Shown here piece by piece: positions 1 to 9,660 of a stretch of 64,000 nt of DNA. The stretch is from the NCBI RefSeq assembly GCF_002086515.1, contig NZ_MVHH01000019.1:1-64000 (forward strand). Reading direction: 5' to 3'. The position numbers and the translations under genes are program-made. Within the stretch, counting starts at the first letter, position 1, and each line of letters starts with the position of its first letter. This DNA comes from Mycolicibacter arupensis. GTDB lineage: Bacteria > Actinomycetota > Actinomycetes > Mycobacteriales > Mycobacteriaceae. The notes under the pieces are model-generated. The model was not told where the DNA came from and did not search any database. It saw nothing but the letters and a program-made list of their open reading frames with translations.

Positions 1-55
1 CCATCGGAGGCCAACCACCGGTCACCCGACTGACCAACCTCCCTGGACATCACAG

Positions 56-781
56 CTAGCGCCCTAGCGCGTGGGCGTCACCGAAGGTCATTTCGACCCG
101 GCCCACGGTCGACGACATCATCGGCCGCTTCGGCAGGCCCAGTGCGGCCAGCTCACGCGCGTACGGATGGGTGCCCAGGCGCAGCTGGGTGCCGCCCAGC
201 GCCCCGCGAACCTTCGAAACCCGCATCTCCCAAGGAGTTTGGCGGGTGACGCCGTCGAGGTGGCTGAATGCCTGCAGGACCCGCGGCCGGGAGGTGAACA
301 GACTTGGCGCCGGCAGGCCACGACTGAACTCCATGGTGGCGATGTGTTGGCCGTCGGCGGCAACATCGAAGCCGAACTGCTCACCGTCGCGAACGGTGAA
401 GTCCGCCAGGATCTTCGGGAATCCCCAGATGGTGCGTCCGGCTTCGAGGGTGAATTCCTGGTCGACGGGCAGGTGGTGGATGAACGCGCCGGCGGAACCC
501 AGCGCTCGCCAGCCGCTTGCTTCGGTGCCCGGTGGGTTGACCATCACCGCGGTACCGAATTCCAGGTAGCGGCCCAGGTCGCCATCGATGTAGCGGGCCA
601 GCATCAGATTGACCACCGCACGTCCCGGCTGCTGCTGGAAAACCTGCAGCCCGCTGTAGTCGATCATCTGCTGTGCGGCGTCCGCGGGAACCGAGAACAT
701 CGCGGAATGCACATCCGCGTGACGGATCCGGACGGGCATGGTAAGCACAGTGCCAGCGATGGTGTGCTGTGAAAGAGCCAT
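56..781 (-). CDS. Acetoacetate decarboxylase-fold protein, Rv3519-like
   Basis: This 241-residue protein resembles the conserved mycobacterial protein Rv3519. Its length and the motifs around VNLMLARY and GRTIWGFPKILADF fit the acetoacetate decarboxylase-like fold, but no reaction is established. I chose the ATG at 781 (MALSQHT) because longer forms run into the divergent cyp142 promoter and start codon. The gene is divergent from cyp142 with only 28 bases between them, the same pairing as Rv3519/Rv3518c in M. tuberculosis, which suggests a role in steroid side-chain breakdown. The function is inferred from this context only. Confidence 0.85.
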   Translation of the reverse strand: MALSQHTIAGTVLTMPVRIRHADVHSAMFSVPADAAQQMIDYSGLQVFQQQPGRAVVNLMLARYIDGDLGRYLEFGTAVMVNPPGTEASGWRALGSAGAFIHHLPVDQEFTLEAGRTIWGFPKILADFTVRDGEQFGFDVAADGQHIATMEFSRGLPAPSLFTSRPRVLQAFSHLDGVTRQTPWEMRVSKVRGALGGTQLRLGTHPYARELAALGLPKRPMMSSTVGRVEMTFGDAHALGR

Positions 782-809
782 GACTCCCACTGTAATCCGG
801 AGGACGCCC

Positions 810-2039
810 ATGACCGAGGTAATGGCCGATGCGATTCCCGCGACCAAGCCGGATGTCGATCTGACCGACGGCACGTTTTACGCCGACGGGGGCGCTCGCG
901 GTGCCTACTCGTGGATGCGGGCCAACGAACCGGTGTTCCGGGATCGCAACGGGCTGGCGGCGGCGTCGACGTACCAGGCGGTGATCGACGCCGAACGTAC
1001 CCCGGAGGTGTTCTCCAACGCCGGTGGCATTCGCCCGGACCAACCGGGATTTCCGTACATGATCGACATGGACGACCCCGCACACCTGTTGCGGCGCAAG
1101 CTGGTCAACGCCGGCTTTACCCGTAAGCGGGTACACGCCCAGCTGCCCTCCATCGAGACGCTGTGCGACACCCTGATCGACGCGGTGTGTGAGCGGGGCG
1201 AATGCGACTTCGTCCGCGACATCGCCGCCCCGCTGCCCATGGCGGTGATCGGCGACATGCTCGGGGTCCTGCCCGAACAGCGCGGCATGCTGTTGAAGTG
1301 GTCCGATGATCTGGTGTGCGGGCTGAGCTCGCATCTGGACCCGGAATCGGCCACCTTCCAGGCCGTGATGGAGGCTTTCAGCGCCTACACCGCGTTCACC
1401 ATGGACCTGATCGGCAAGCGCCGCGCCGAGCCCGCCGATGACCTGTTCTCCATCCTGGTCAACGCCGAGGTGGACGGGCAGCGGATGACTGACGACGAGA
1501 TCGTGTTCGAGACGCTGCTGATCCTGATCGGCGGAGACGAGACCACCCGCCACACGTTGTCCGGGGGCACCGCGCAGTTGCTGCGCCACCGCGATCAATG
1601 GGACATGCTGCAACGCGAACCCGACCGGCTGCCGGTGGCCATCGAGGAGATGCTGCGGTGGACCTCGCCGGTGAAGAACATGTGCCGCACGCTGACCCGC
1701 GACACCGAGTTCTACGGGACGGCTCTGCGCGAGGGCGAGAAGATGCTGCTGCTGTTCGAGTCGGCCAACTTCGACGAGTCGGTGTTCGAGGAGCCGCAGC
1801 GATTCGACATCACCCGAGACCCCAACAGCCACCTGGCATTCGGATTCGGCACGCACTTCTGCCTCGGCAACCAGCTGGCCCGCCTGGAGTTGCGGCTGAT
1901 GACGCAGCGGATCCTGCAACGGCTGCCGGATCTGCGACTGGCGTCTGGTGACGCCTTGCCGTTGCGGCCGGCGAACTTCGTCAGCGGACTGGAGTCGATG
2001 CCGGTGGTGTTCACCCCGAGCAAGCCGGTGCTGGGATAG
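810..2039 (+). CDS. cyp142: Cytochrome P450 CYP142, cholesterol/cholestenone C26/C27 hydroxylase
   Basis: This 409-residue P450 is near-identical in layout to M. tuberculosis CYP142A1 (Rv3518c). The oxygen-activation helix reads GGDETTRHT, and the haem motif FGFGTHFCLG places the axial thiolate at Cys351. The family oxidises the terminal methyl of the cholesterol or cholestenone side chain to a carboxylate, giving the substrate for CoA ligation, and can back up CYP125. The ATG at 810 has a good ribosome site (GGAGGA) eight bases upstream. Longer frames reach back to 738 inside the divergent gene. Its redox partner could be the fdxD ferredoxin at 22117-22311. Confidence 0.97.
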   Translation: MTEVMADAIPATKPDVDLTDGTFYADGGARGAYSWMRANEPVFRDRNGLAAASTYQAVIDAERTPEVFSNAGGIRPDQPGFPYMIDMDDPAHLLRRKLVNAGFTRKRVHAQLPSIETLCDTLIDAVCERGECDFVRDIAAPLPMAVIGDMLGVLPEQRGMLLKWSDDLVCGLSSHLDPESATFQAVMEAFSAYTAFTMDLIGKRRAEPADDLFSILVNAEVDGQRMTDDEIVFETLLILIGGDETTRHTLSGGTAQLLRHRDQWDMLQREPDRLPVAIEEMLRWTSPVKNMCRTLTRDTEFYGTALREGEKMLLLFESANFDESVFEEPQRFDITRDPNSHLAFGFGTHFCLGNQLARLELRLMTQRILQRLPDLRLASGDALPLRPANFVSGLESMPVVFTPSKPVLG

Positions 2040-2049
2040 CCGTCCTATT

Positions 2050-2067
2050 CGCCGAGCGTGCAATCAG
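2050..2067. repeat. Left copy of an 18-bp inverted repeat flanking the nuclease-like gene
   Basis: CGCCGAGCGTGCAATCAG at 2050-2067 is the exact reverse complement of 3026-3043, on the other side of the gene at 2064-2939. It also forms a local imperfect stem with GCACGTTCGGCG at 2100-2111. The seed CGCCGA(A/G)CGTG recurs at 2982 and 37099, which suggests a dispersed palindromic element. Confidence 0.6.
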
Positions 2068-2939
2068 ATCGAAAAATCAGCCGGATTATCGGCCTCAGGG
2101 CACGTTCGGCGGGCCCATGCGTCGCGTACTCGACCGATGATGCTGCCCGCGGTGTCCTCGCGGGTGATCCGTAGGTCGATCCAGCCGAGCCCGGTCACGG
2201 CCTCATGCCGGCGGATGTCCTTGGTGAATTGACGTTGACTGGTGCGGTGGTGGTCGCCCTCGTAGTCGAGGCCGACCTTGATGTCCTCCCACCCCATGTC
2301 CAACACAGCGACCAGTTGTCGCCAGGTGTCGAATACCGGGAGCTGGGTCTGCGGGGGCGGGAAACCAGCTCGAATCAGCAGGAGTCGCAACCATGTCTCG
2401 CGGGGTGACTCGGCACCGGCGTCGACGAGTTGCAGTGTCTTTCGAGCGCGCCGGATGCCGCGACGACCTGGATAGCGTCCGGCCAGCGCGTCGACGCCTT
2501 CTGGTGAGAGACGAGTCGCGCGAGCCAGTGCATCGATGGCTGCGACGGCCCTGGCGCTGGGATAGCGGCAGGCCAGGTCCAAGGCGGTGCGCTCGGGAGT
2601 GGTGACCCGCATCCCTTCGAGCAACTGAATCTCGTCGTCGGATATCCGATCGGACCACGTCGCCACGCCCCGAGGCGGTCGGCGGCAGTCATAGAGCAAC
2701 TCGGCCGCGGCGCGGTCCTCGACCCACTTCGCGCCGTGCAGTGCGGCGGCGGACTGGCCGGCGATCACCCCGCGCCGGCGCGACCACAGCCACGCGGCCT
2801 TGGCTCGCAGCGCCGCGTCGAGCGGCGTGCCACGCGGTATGTAGACGTCGGGATGGACCGCGACGAATCGACTGCTCAGCGCGTACTTCGAGACCCGCTT
2901 TCCCGCGACGGCCTCGCTGCCGATAAAGGGCTCTGACAT
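2064..2939 (-). CDS. AbiEi-like/DUF559 nuclease-fold protein, Rv3517-like
   Basis: This 291-residue protein has an N-terminal region resembling AbiEi-type antitoxins (winged-helix-like segment, then VTTPERTALDLACRY). Its C-terminal half is typical of DUF559/Vsr-like endonuclease folds, with acidic residues in DMGWEDIKVGLDYEGDHH and a following RREFT-type helix (here RQFTKDIRRHEAV). Such two-part proteins are common in mycobacteria and their role is unknown. I see no partner toxin gene nearby. The last codons run into a palindromic repeat, and an 18-bp inverted repeat brackets the gene (see the repeat entries). The fold assignment is by family resemblance and no activity is claimed. Confidence 0.75.
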   Translation of the reverse strand: MSEPFIGSEAVAGKRVSKYALSSRFVAVHPDVYIPRGTPLDAALRAKAAWLWSRRRGVIAGQSAAALHGAKWVEDRAAAELLYDCRRPPRGVATWSDRISDDEIQLLEGMRVTTPERTALDLACRYPSARAVAAIDALARATRLSPEGVDALAGRYPGRRGIRRARKTLQLVDAGAESPRETWLRLLLIRAGFPPPQTQLPVFDTWRQLVAVLDMGWEDIKVGLDYEGDHHRTSQRQFTKDIRRHEAVTGLGWIDLRITREDTAGSIIGRVRDAWARRTCPEADNPADFSI

Positions 2940-2981
2940 GCCGGGAGTCTGCCCGCGGGCACCGACAACGTCGCCCAGCTA

Positions 2982-3043
2982 CGCCGAACGTGTACTCAGA
3001 CCGAAATATTGCCCGAAAAGTCGGGCTGATTGCACGCTCGGCG
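2982..3043. repeat. Imperfect palindrome carrying the right copy of the 18-bp inverted repeat
   Basis: CGCCGAACGTGT at 2982-2993 pairs imperfectly with GCACGCTCGGCG at 3032-3043, with a smaller GCCCGAAAAGTCGGGC hairpin between them. Positions 3026-3043 exactly mirror 2050-2067. It lies in the 145-base gap between the nuclease-like gene and the epimerase gene and could act as a terminator or as a mobile-element relic. Confidence 0.5.
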
Positions 3044-3084
3044 AGCGACGGGAGGCGAGCGGCGGGAGCGGAACGACGCCGGCG

Positions 3085-4059
3085 TCAGTGCGCCCGCAGC
3101 GACTCGATGATCGCCGCGGTCGGTGAACTCCACGCCAAGCCCAGGTCGGCCAGTGTGGCCGAGTCATCGGTCGGAGTAGCCGAGGTCAGCAGCCAGGCCG
3201 CCTCGTAGCTCAGCGACTCAGGTAGTGGCAACAGCTTGCTGGCCAGGTCGCTGACGCGGCCGATGCCCTTGAAAACGCTGGGCGCGATGGGGATTCGCCG
3301 GACCGGCTTGCCCAGGCCCTGCTCCACCGCGGCGATCATCTCGGCGAAGCTCACCATGATCCCGCCGCACAGATACCGGTGCGGGCCGCGGCCGGGCCGC
3401 ATCAGCGCCTCGTGCACCCGGCCGATGTCACGAACGTCGACCATCGCCATGCCGCCACGCACCACCGGCGCCACCCGATACTTCACGATCGGTGCCCAGC
3501 CCCGCTCGGTGACGCCCGGCGCGGTGTGAAAAGCAGGGCCTACGACGCTCGAAGGGTAGGTGACCACGACCGGGGCGCCTTCGTCCTGCAATCGCCGGGC
3601 CACCCGCTCGCCGTAGGCCTTGGTGCGGGCGTAGGCGCTGCGCCCGGGCACGGTCGGCGAGTCGGGGCCGATGATCCCGTTCGGTGGGGGGAACAGCGCA
3701 CTGTAGGAGCTGACCGACACCACCGGGTCCAGGCCGGCGGCCGCGGCGCGGGTCAGGATGGCTTCAGTCGCGTGGGCGTTGATGTCCCACATGAGCTTTT
3801 CCATGCGGTCGTTGGTGCCGACCACCCCGGCCGCGTGCAGCACCGAGTCGCAGCCGTCCAGCAGCGCCGCCACCACCCCGGTGTCGCGGATGTCGCCGTC
3901 GAGCACCTCCACGGCGCCCAACTCGCGCAGCCGCGGAATCACGGGCTCATCGCCGCAACCCGGGGCGACCAGCAGCCGCACCGAGTGGCCGGCCTCCAGC
4001 AAAGCCTTGACGGTGTGGGCGCCGAGGTAGCCGGTACCGCCGGTGACTGCGACCCGCAT
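3085..4059 (-). CDS. NAD(P)-dependent epimerase/dihydroflavonol reductase-like extended SDR
   Basis: This 324-residue extended short-chain dehydrogenase has the N-terminal nucleotide-binding motif TGGTGYLG (residues 7-14). The catalytic region includes SVSSYSALFP and YARTKAYGE (the YxxxK pair). The family covers sugar epimerases, dihydroflavonol reductases and 3-beta-hydroxysteroid dehydrogenases, so a steroid or acyl-CoA substrate is possible. Its ATG overlaps the echA19 stop by one base (TGATG), so it is probably translationally coupled to echA19 and shares the KstR-controlled promoter. The exact substrate is unknown. Confidence 0.85.
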   Translation of the reverse strand: MRVAVTGGTGYLGAHTVKALLEAGHSVRLLVAPGCGDEPVIPRLRELGAVEVLDGDIRDTGVVAALLDGCDSVLHAAGVVGTNDRMEKLMWDINAHATEAILTRAAAAGLDPVVSVSSYSALFPPPNGIIGPDSPTVPGRSAYARTKAYGERVARRLQDEGAPVVVTYPSSVVGPAFHTAPGVTERGWAPIVKYRVAPVVRGGMAMVDVRDIGRVHEALMRPGRGPHRYLCGGIMVSFAEMIAAVEQGLGKPVRRIPIAPSVFKGIGRVSDLASKLLPLPESLSYEAAWLLTSATPTDDSATLADLGLAWSSPTAAIIESLRAH

Positions 4060-4859
4060 CAGCGGTTCTTGAACTCCGGCTTGCGCTTCTCGGCAAACGC
4101 CCGGGGGCCTTCCTTGGCGTCCTCGCTCAGGAACACCTTGATGCCGATCTGGGTGTCGATCTTGAAGGCGTCGTTCTCGTGCAGGCCTTCGGTCTCGTGG
4201 ATGGTGCGCAACATTGCCTGCACCGCCAGCGGACCGTTGTTGTTGATCTGCTCGGCGATCTCCAGCGCTTTGGTCAGCGCCTGGCCGTCTTCGACCAGGT
4301 GGCCGATCAAGCCCATCTCCAGCGCCTCGGCGGCGGTGATGTGGCGACCGGTAAAGAGCAGGTCACAGGCCATGGTGTAGGGAATCTGGCGAACCAGGCG
4401 CACCGCGGAGCCGCCCATGGGGTACAGGCTCCACTTGGCCTCGGAGATGCCGAACTTGGCGCTGCGGCCGGCGATGCGGATGTCGGTGCCCTGCAGGATC
4501 TCGGTGCCGCCGGCGATGGCCGGACCTTCGACCGCGGCGATCAACGGCTTGGTCAACCGCCGGCCCTTGAGCAGGCCGTCGATCCGCGACGGGTCGTAGC
4601 TGCCGTCTTTGAACGAGTCGCCCGGAGCCTTCTTGTTGGCCGCCTTGAGGTCCATGCCCGCGCAGAAATAACCTCCGGCGCCGGTCAGGATGCACGAGCG
4701 GATCTCGTCGTCGTTGTCGACGCGGTCCCACGCCTCGACCATGATGGCCAACATTTCGCCGGACAGGGCGTTGCGGGCCTCTGGCCGGTTCAGGGTCACG
4801 ATCAGGGTGTGTCCCCGCTGTTCAACGAGGGCGTGGGGCTGCTCTGACGACTCGCTCAC
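4059..4859 (-). CDS. echA19: Enoyl-CoA hydratase EchA19 (steroid side-chain beta-oxidation)
   Basis: This 266-residue crotonase-fold enzyme matches mycobacterial EchA19 (Rv3516). The oxyanion-hole segments are visible as [13 protein letters not shown] and [14 protein letters not shown], and the C-terminal tail [15 protein letters not shown] is typical of this subgroup. The family hydrates the double bond of steroid side-chain enoyl-CoA esters after FadE action. It is divergent from fadD19 with a consensus KstR operator between them at 4904-4917, so it belongs to the cholesterol regulon. The start at 4859 leaves the operator about 45 bases upstream. Confidence 0.95.
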   Translation of the reverse strand: MSESSEQPHALVEQRGHTLIVTLNRPEARNALSGEMLAIMVEAWDRVDNDDEIRSCILTGAGGYFCAGMDLKAANKKAPGDSFKDGSYDPSRIDGLLKGRRLTKPLIAAVEGPAIAGGTEILQGTDIRIAGRSAKFGISEAKWSLYPMGGSAVRLVRQIPYTMACDLLFTGRHITAAEALEMGLIGHLVEDGQALTKALEIAEQINNNGPLAVQAMLRTIHETEGLHENDAFKIDTQIGIKVFLSEDAKEGPRAFAEKRKPEFKNR

Positions 4860-4903
4860 CGGCGTCCGCCTTTCCGGGTTGGAAGCTCGACTTGAAATCG
4901 AAA

Positions 4904-4917
4904 TGTAACACGTTCTA
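4904..4917. promoter_or_regulatory. KstR operator between echA19 and fadD19
   Basis: TGTAACACGTTCTA fits the KstR consensus TnnAACnnGTTnnA at every fixed position. It lies between the divergent echA19 and fadD19 genes, where KstR (the TetR repressor of cholesterol catabolism) would control both. Binding is inferred from the motif and location. Confidence 0.85.
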
Positions 4918-4928
4918 GTTTGTGTGTT

Positions 4929-6581
4929 GTGGCCCTCAACATTGCTGACCTAGCTGAACACGCCATCGACGCCGTACCGGATCGGGTTGCCCTGATCTGT
5001 GGCACTGAACAGCTGACGTATGCGCAGCTTGAGGAGAAGGCCAATCGCCTGGCCCACTACCTCATCAGCCAGGGCGTCAAGAAGGACGACAAGGTCGGCC
5101 TGTACTGCCGCAACCGCAACGAGATCGTCGTTGCGATGCTCGGCATCGTCAAGGCCGGCGCCATCTTGGTCAACATCAACTTCCGCTACGTCGAGGGCGA
5201 ACTGCGCTATCTGTTCGAGAACTCCGACATGGTCGCGTTGGTGCACGAACGCCAGTACTCCGACCGGGTCGCCAACGTGCTGCCGGACACGCCGAACGTC
5301 AAGACCGTCTTGGTGATCGAGGACGGCAGCGACCTGGACTACCAGCGCTACGGCGGCGTGGAGTTCGAGTCAGCATTGGCGCAGGGTTCCCCGGAGCGTG
5401 ACTTCGGACCGCGCAGCGAAGACGACATCTACCTGCTCTACACCGGCGGGACCACGGGCTTCCCCAAGGGCGTGATGTGGCGCCACGAGGACATCTACCG
5501 GGTGCTCTTCGGCGGCACCGACTTCGCCACCGGCGAGCCGATCGCCGACGAGTACGGCCTGGCCAAGCAGGCCGTGGCCAACCCGCCGATGGTCCGCCAC
5601 CCGATTCCCCCGATGATCCACGGAGCCACCCAGTCGGCGACCTGGATGTCGCTGTTCAGCGGCCAGACCGTGGTGCTGGCACCCGAATTCGACGCCGACG
5701 CGGTGTGGCGCACCATCCACGACCACAAGGTCAACCTGCTGTTCTTCACCGGCGACGCCATGGCGCGCCCGCTGCTGGACGCGCTGCTGGCCCACCAGGA
5801 GGCCGGCAACGAGTACGACTTGGCGTCGCTGTTCCTGCTGGCGTCCACCGCGGCACTGTTCAGCCCCAGCATCAAGGAACGGCTACTCGAGCTGCTGCCC
5901 AACCGGATCATCACCGACTCCATCGGTTCGTCGGAGACCGGTTTCGGCGGCACCAGTGTGGTGGCCAAGGGCGAGGCGCACACCGGCGGTCCCCGGGTCA
6001 CCATCGACAAGAACACCGTGGTGCTCGACGAGGACGGCAACGAGGTCCAGCCCGGATCCAACGTGCGCGGCATCATCGCCAAGCGCGGCCACATCCCGGT
6101 CGGCTACTACAAGGACGAGAAGAAGACCGCCGAGACGTTCCGCACCATCAACGGGGTGCGGTACGCCATCCCGGGCGACTTCGCACAGGTCGAGGCCGAC
6201 GGGTCGGTGACCATGCTGGGCCGCGGGTCGGTGTCGATCAACTCCGGAGGCGAGAAGATCTACCCCGAGGAGGTCGAGGCCGCCCTCAAAACCCACCCCG
6301 ACGTCTTCGACGCTCTGGTGGTCGGGGTGCCCGATGCCCGTTACGGCCAGCACGTGGCCGCGGTGGTGCAGGCGCGTGGGGACGCACGGCCCTCGCTGGA
6401 CGAGATCAACGCCTGCGCGCGCACCGAGATCGCCGGCTACAAGGTTCCCCGCAGCCTGTGGTTCGTCGACGAGGTGAAGCGCTCCCCGGCTGGCAAACCC
6501 GACTACCGCTGGGCCAAGGAGCAGACCGAGGCCCGTCCCGCCGATGAGGTGCACGCAAAGCATGTGGCGGCCGAGAGCTAG
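4929..6581 (+). CDS. fadD19: Steroid side-chain acyl-CoA synthetase FadD19
   Basis: This 550-residue adenylate-forming enzyme matches FadD19 (Rv3515c), which ligates CoA to the C26/C24 side-chain carboxylate of cholesterol and phytosterol derivatives. The ATP-binding P-loop is [16 protein letters not shown], and the C-terminal catalytic lysine lies in [11 protein letters not shown] prefer the GTG at 4929 ([11 protein letters not shown], matching the family) over the TTG at 4920. Neither has a Shine-Dalgarno sequence, and the start lies just 12 bases after the KstR operator, so translation may be leaderless. It is the gateway enzyme for the side-chain oxidation genes in this window. Confidence 0.96.
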   Translation: MALNIADLAEHAIDAVPDRVALICGTEQLTYAQLEEKANRLAHYLISQGVKKDDKVGLYCRNRNEIVVAMLGIVKAGAILVNINFRYVEGELRYLFENSDMVALVHERQYSDRVANVLPDTPNVKTVLVIEDGSDLDYQRYGGVEFESALAQGSPERDFGPRSEDDIYLLYTGGTTGFPKGVMWRHEDIYRVLFGGTDFATGEPIADEYGLAKQAVANPPMVRHPIPPMIHGATQSATWMSLFSGQTVVLAPEFDADAVWRTIHDHKVNLLFFTGDAMARPLLDALLAHQEAGNEYDLASLFLLASTAALFSPSIKERLLELLPNRIITDSIGSSETGFGGTSVVAKGEAHTGGPRVTIDKNTVVLDEDGNEVQPGSNVRGIIAKRGHIPVGYYKDEKKTAETFRTINGVRYAIPGDFAQVEADGSVTMLGRGSVSINSGGEKIYPEEVEAALKTHPDVFDALVVGVPDARYGQHVAAVVQARGDARPSLDEINACARTEIAGYKVPRSLWFVDEVKRSPAGKPDYRWAKEQTEARPADEVHAKHVAAES

Positions 6582-6645
6582 ATTCGCCGGATCTTTTGCC
6601 GGTGAGCCGCTCCCAGCGAACCCGTGTCCGGGCTAGTCTCTTTCG

Positions 6646-8061
6646 ATGCAGCGACTTTCGGGCGTCGACGCCGCGTTCTGGTCCGCGGAAACGGCGGGCT
6701 GGCACATGCACATCGGTGGGCTGGCGATCTGTGACACCACCAATGCGCCCAACTACAGCTTCGAGCGGGTCCGCCAGCTTCTGATCGAGCGGCTACCGCA
6801 GCTGCCGCAGCTGCGCTGGCGGGTCAGCCCTTCTCCGTTGGGGCTGGACCGCCCGTGGTTCGTTGAGGACGAGCACCTCGACATCGACTTCCATCTGCGC
6901 CGCATCGGCGTTCCCGCACCCGGCGGGCGGCGCGAGGTGGAAGAACTCGTGGGCCGGTTGATGTCCTACAAGCTGGACCGGTCCCGCCCGCTATGGGAGA
7001 TGTGGGTGATCGAGGGCGTCAGCGGCGGTCGGGTCGCGACCCTGACCAAGATGCATCACGCGATCGTCGACGGGGTCTCTGGGGCAGGGCTCTTCGAGAT
7101 CATGCTGGACGTCACGCCGGAGCCGCGGCCGCCGGAGCCGACTCCGATCGGGTCGTCGAACGGGGCCAGCATGCCCAGCTACGAGCGCCGTGTCCTCGAA
7201 GAGCTGGTCAACGTCGCCGTCAAGACGCCCTATCGGATAGGGCGCCTGTTGGAGCAGACCGTGCGCCAGCAGATCGCCACGGTGGGGCTGGGGCTGCCCC
7301 GCAAACCTCCGCGCTACTTCGACGCCCCGGTGACCCGGTTCAACGACAGCGTTTCGCCACATCGGCGGATCAGTGCCGCGCGCGTCGAGCTTGCCCGGAT
7401 CAAGGCCGTCAAGGACGCCTACGGGGTCAAGCTCAACGACGTCGTGCTGGCCATGGTCGCCGGCGCCGTCCGCGACTATCTGCGCGAGCGTGACGAGCTG
7501 CCGGACAAGCCACTGGTGGCCCAGATCCCGGTGTCGACCCGCACCGAGGAGAGTCAGGGTGAAGTCGGCAACCAAGTCAGCTCGATGACCGTGTCCATGG
7601 CGACCGACATCGAGGGAGCCGCCCAGCGGCTCAAGACGATTCACGCCAGCACCCAAAGCGCCAAGCAGATGGCCAAGGCACTCTCGGCGCACCAGATCAT
7701 GGGGCTGACCGACACCACCCCGCCCGGATTGCTGCAACTGGCGGCCCGCGCCTACACCGCGACCGGCCTGTCACATCGGCTGGCCCCGATCAACCTCGTG
7801 GTCTCCAACGTTCCGGGTCCGCCGATTCCGATCTACATGGCAGGCGCGGAACTGGAATCACTGGTGCCGCTCGGTCCGCCCGTGATGGACGTGGCGCTGA
7901 ACATCACCTGCTTCTCCTACCGCGACCACCTCGACTTCGGATTCGTGACTACGCCGGAGATCGCCGAGGACATCCACAAGATGGCCGACGCTATCGAACC
8001 GGCGCTGGCGGAGTTGGAGCGCGACATCGATCGAGGCAAGAACCGGACCGGCCGGCGCTGA
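6646..8061 (+). CDS. Wax ester synthase/diacylglycerol acyltransferase (WS/DGAT)
   Basis: This 471-residue protein belongs to the bacterial WS/DGAT family. The catalytic motif HHAIVDG (His137, His138, Asp142) is present, as is the C-terminal region [21 protein letters not shown] that typifies these enzymes. The family transfers acyl chains from acyl-CoA to diacylglycerol or alcohols, making storage triacylglycerol or wax esters at the inner membrane surface. It follows fadD19 by 64 bases on the same strand and may be co-transcribed, which would link cholesterol uptake to lipid storage. Mycobacteria have many paralogues, so I give no symbol. Confidence 0.92.
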   Translation: MQRLSGVDAAFWSAETAGWHMHIGGLAICDTTNAPNYSFERVRQLLIERLPQLPQLRWRVSPSPLGLDRPWFVEDEHLDIDFHLRRIGVPAPGGRREVEELVGRLMSYKLDRSRPLWEMWVIEGVSGGRVATLTKMHHAIVDGVSGAGLFEIMLDVTPEPRPPEPTPIGSSNGASMPSYERRVLEELVNVAVKTPYRIGRLLEQTVRQQIATVGLGLPRKPPRYFDAPVTRFNDSVSPHRRISAARVELARIKAVKDAYGVKLNDVVLAMVAGAVRDYLRERDELPDKPLVAQIPVSTRTEESQGEVGNQVSSMTVSMATDIEGAAQRLKTIHASTQSAKQMAKALSAHQIMGLTDTTPPGLLQLAARAYTATGLSHRLAPINLVVSNVPGPPIPIYMAGAELESLVPLGPPVMDVALNITCFSYRDHLDFGFVTTPEIAEDIHKMADAIEPALAELERDIDRGKNRTGRR

Positions 8062-8064
8062 GCG

Positions 8065-9618
8065 CTACCGGCCCGGTAGCGCCTGCACCACCCGGATCAT
8101 CGGGGTCAGCAGCTTCTGCCACACCGGAGCCGAGATCCCCAGCGGTGGGTCCAGATTCAGGACCCGCGCCGTGGAGACCGTCTGCGACTCGGTGTACTTG
8201 AGGATTCCGTCTGCGCCGTGCCGACGGCCCACGCCGGAAGCCTTCATGCCGCCCATCGGCGCGGCGACGCTGCCGAAGGCCAGCGCGTAGCCCTCATCGA
8301 CGTTGACCGTCCCGGACTTGATGCGCGCGGCGATCGCCTCACCCTGGGACTTGGTGGCGGCCCACACGCTGGCGTTCAGCCCATACTCGGTGTCGTTGGC
8401 CCGTGCGATCGCCTCCTCGACGTTGTCGACGGGGTAGATGGAGACCACCGGCCCGAACGTCTCGTTGCGTGCGCACTCCATCTCGTCGGTCACGTCGGCC
8501 AGCACGGTCGGCTCGTAGAACAGCGGCCCGATGTCGGGGCGGGCATTGCCACCGGCAATCACCTTGGCGCCCTTGGCCTTGGCGTCGTCGACGTGGTTGG
8601 AGATGGTCTTGACCTGGTCTTCGGAGATCAGGCTGCCCATATCCGCGGTGAAGTCGTAGGCCGCCGAGAGCTTCATCGCGCGCACCTGCTCGGCGAACTT
8701 CGCCGCGAACTCCTCGGCGACGTCGCGCTCGACGTAGATGCGCTCGATCGAGATGCACAACTGTCCGGCGTTGGAGAAGCAGGCCCTGGTGGCAGCCTTG
8801 GCGACCTCGGACAGGTTGGCGCCCTTGGTGACGATCATCGGGTTCTTGCCGCCCAGCTCGGCGGAGAAGCCGATCAGCCGGGAACCGCACTGCTCGGCCA
8901 GGGTGCGACCGGTGGCGCTGGAGCCGGTGAACATCAGGTAGTCGCACTGCTGCACGATCGCGGTGCCGACCACCGACCCCGGCCCCGGCACCACCGCCAA
9001 CAACTCACGCGGCAGGCCCGCCTGATACAGCAGCTCGGCGTTGGCCAGCGTGCAGTAGGGGGTCTGACTGTCCGGCTTGACCACCACCGCGTTGCCGGCC
9101 AGCAGCGCGGGGATGGCGTCGGAGATCGACAGGGTCATCGGGTAGTTCCACGGTGCGATCACGCCCACCACGCCCTTGGGGTGGTGGTTGATCACGGTCT
9201 TGACGATGCCGGGCAGCAGCCCGGGGACTCGCTTGGGGGCCAGCAACTTGGTGGCCTGGCGCGCGTAGTACCGCGCGTTGAGCATGATGTCGAGAATCTC
9301 TTCCTGGGCCGCCGAACGCGCCTTGCCGGTCTCGGCCTGGCAGACGTCCATCAGGAAGTCCCGGTTGGCGATCACCAGGTCGCGGTAACGCTCGATGATC
9401 GCGCTGCGCTCCTTGACGCTGCGCGCCGCCCACGTGCGCTGGGCCGTACGGGCCTTGGTGAATGCCGCCGTCACATCCTCGGCGGTGCCGACCGGGATGG
9501 TGGTCAGTGGCTTGCCGGTGAAGACCTCGTCGATGGTCTTGGACTGCCGAGCGTCGATGTCGTCGATGGCGGACAGCTGGCGCAGCCGGTCGAAGTCGGC
9601 GGCGGATGGGGCAGGCAT
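8065..9618 (-). CDS. gabD2: Succinate-semialdehyde dehydrogenase (NADP+)
   Basis: This 517-residue aldehyde dehydrogenase is collinear with mycobacterial GabD2. The active-site glutamate is Glu254 in ELGGKNP and the nucleophile is Cys288 in NAGQLCISIER. APWNYPMTLS forms the cofactor-binding segment. The enzyme oxidises succinic semialdehyde to succinate, closing the alternative TCA route from 2-oxoglutarate or GABA. It converges with the WS/DGAT gene with three bases between the stops. The start at 9618 has a purine-rich GGAGAT site just upstream. Confidence 0.93.
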   Translation of the reverse strand: MPAPSAADFDRLRQLSAIDDIDARQSKTIDEVFTGKPLTTIPVGTAEDVTAAFTKARTAQRTWAARSVKERSAIIERYRDLVIANRDFLMDVCQAETGKARSAAQEEILDIMLNARYYARQATKLLAPKRVPGLLPGIVKTVINHHPKGVVGVIAPWNYPMTLSISDAIPALLAGNAVVVKPDSQTPYCTLANAELLYQAGLPRELLAVVPGPGSVVGTAIVQQCDYLMFTGSSATGRTLAEQCGSRLIGFSAELGGKNPMIVTKGANLSEVAKAATRACFSNAGQLCISIERIYVERDVAEEFAAKFAEQVRAMKLSAAYDFTADMGSLISEDQVKTISNHVDDAKAKGAKVIAGGNARPDIGPLFYEPTVLADVTDEMECARNETFGPVVSIYPVDNVEEAIARANDTEYGLNASVWAATKSQGEAIAARIKSGTVNVDEGYALAFGSVAAPMGGMKASGVGRRHGADGILKYTESQTVSTARVLNLDPPLGISAPVWQKLLTPMIRVVQALPGR

Positions 9619-9660
9619 GGGTATCTCCTACTCGCGGGTAACACGGCGTTAGCCGCCAAC

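Noticed and set aside
1..50. A minus-strand ATG at 50 open to the left edge
   Set aside because: Too short to judge, and the expected neighbour by synteny lies on the other strand.
381..2063. A 560-codon minus-strand frame opposite cyp142
   Set aside because: It is antisense to a clear P450 gene, with His/Arg/Gln-rich translation typical of GC-rich shadow frames.
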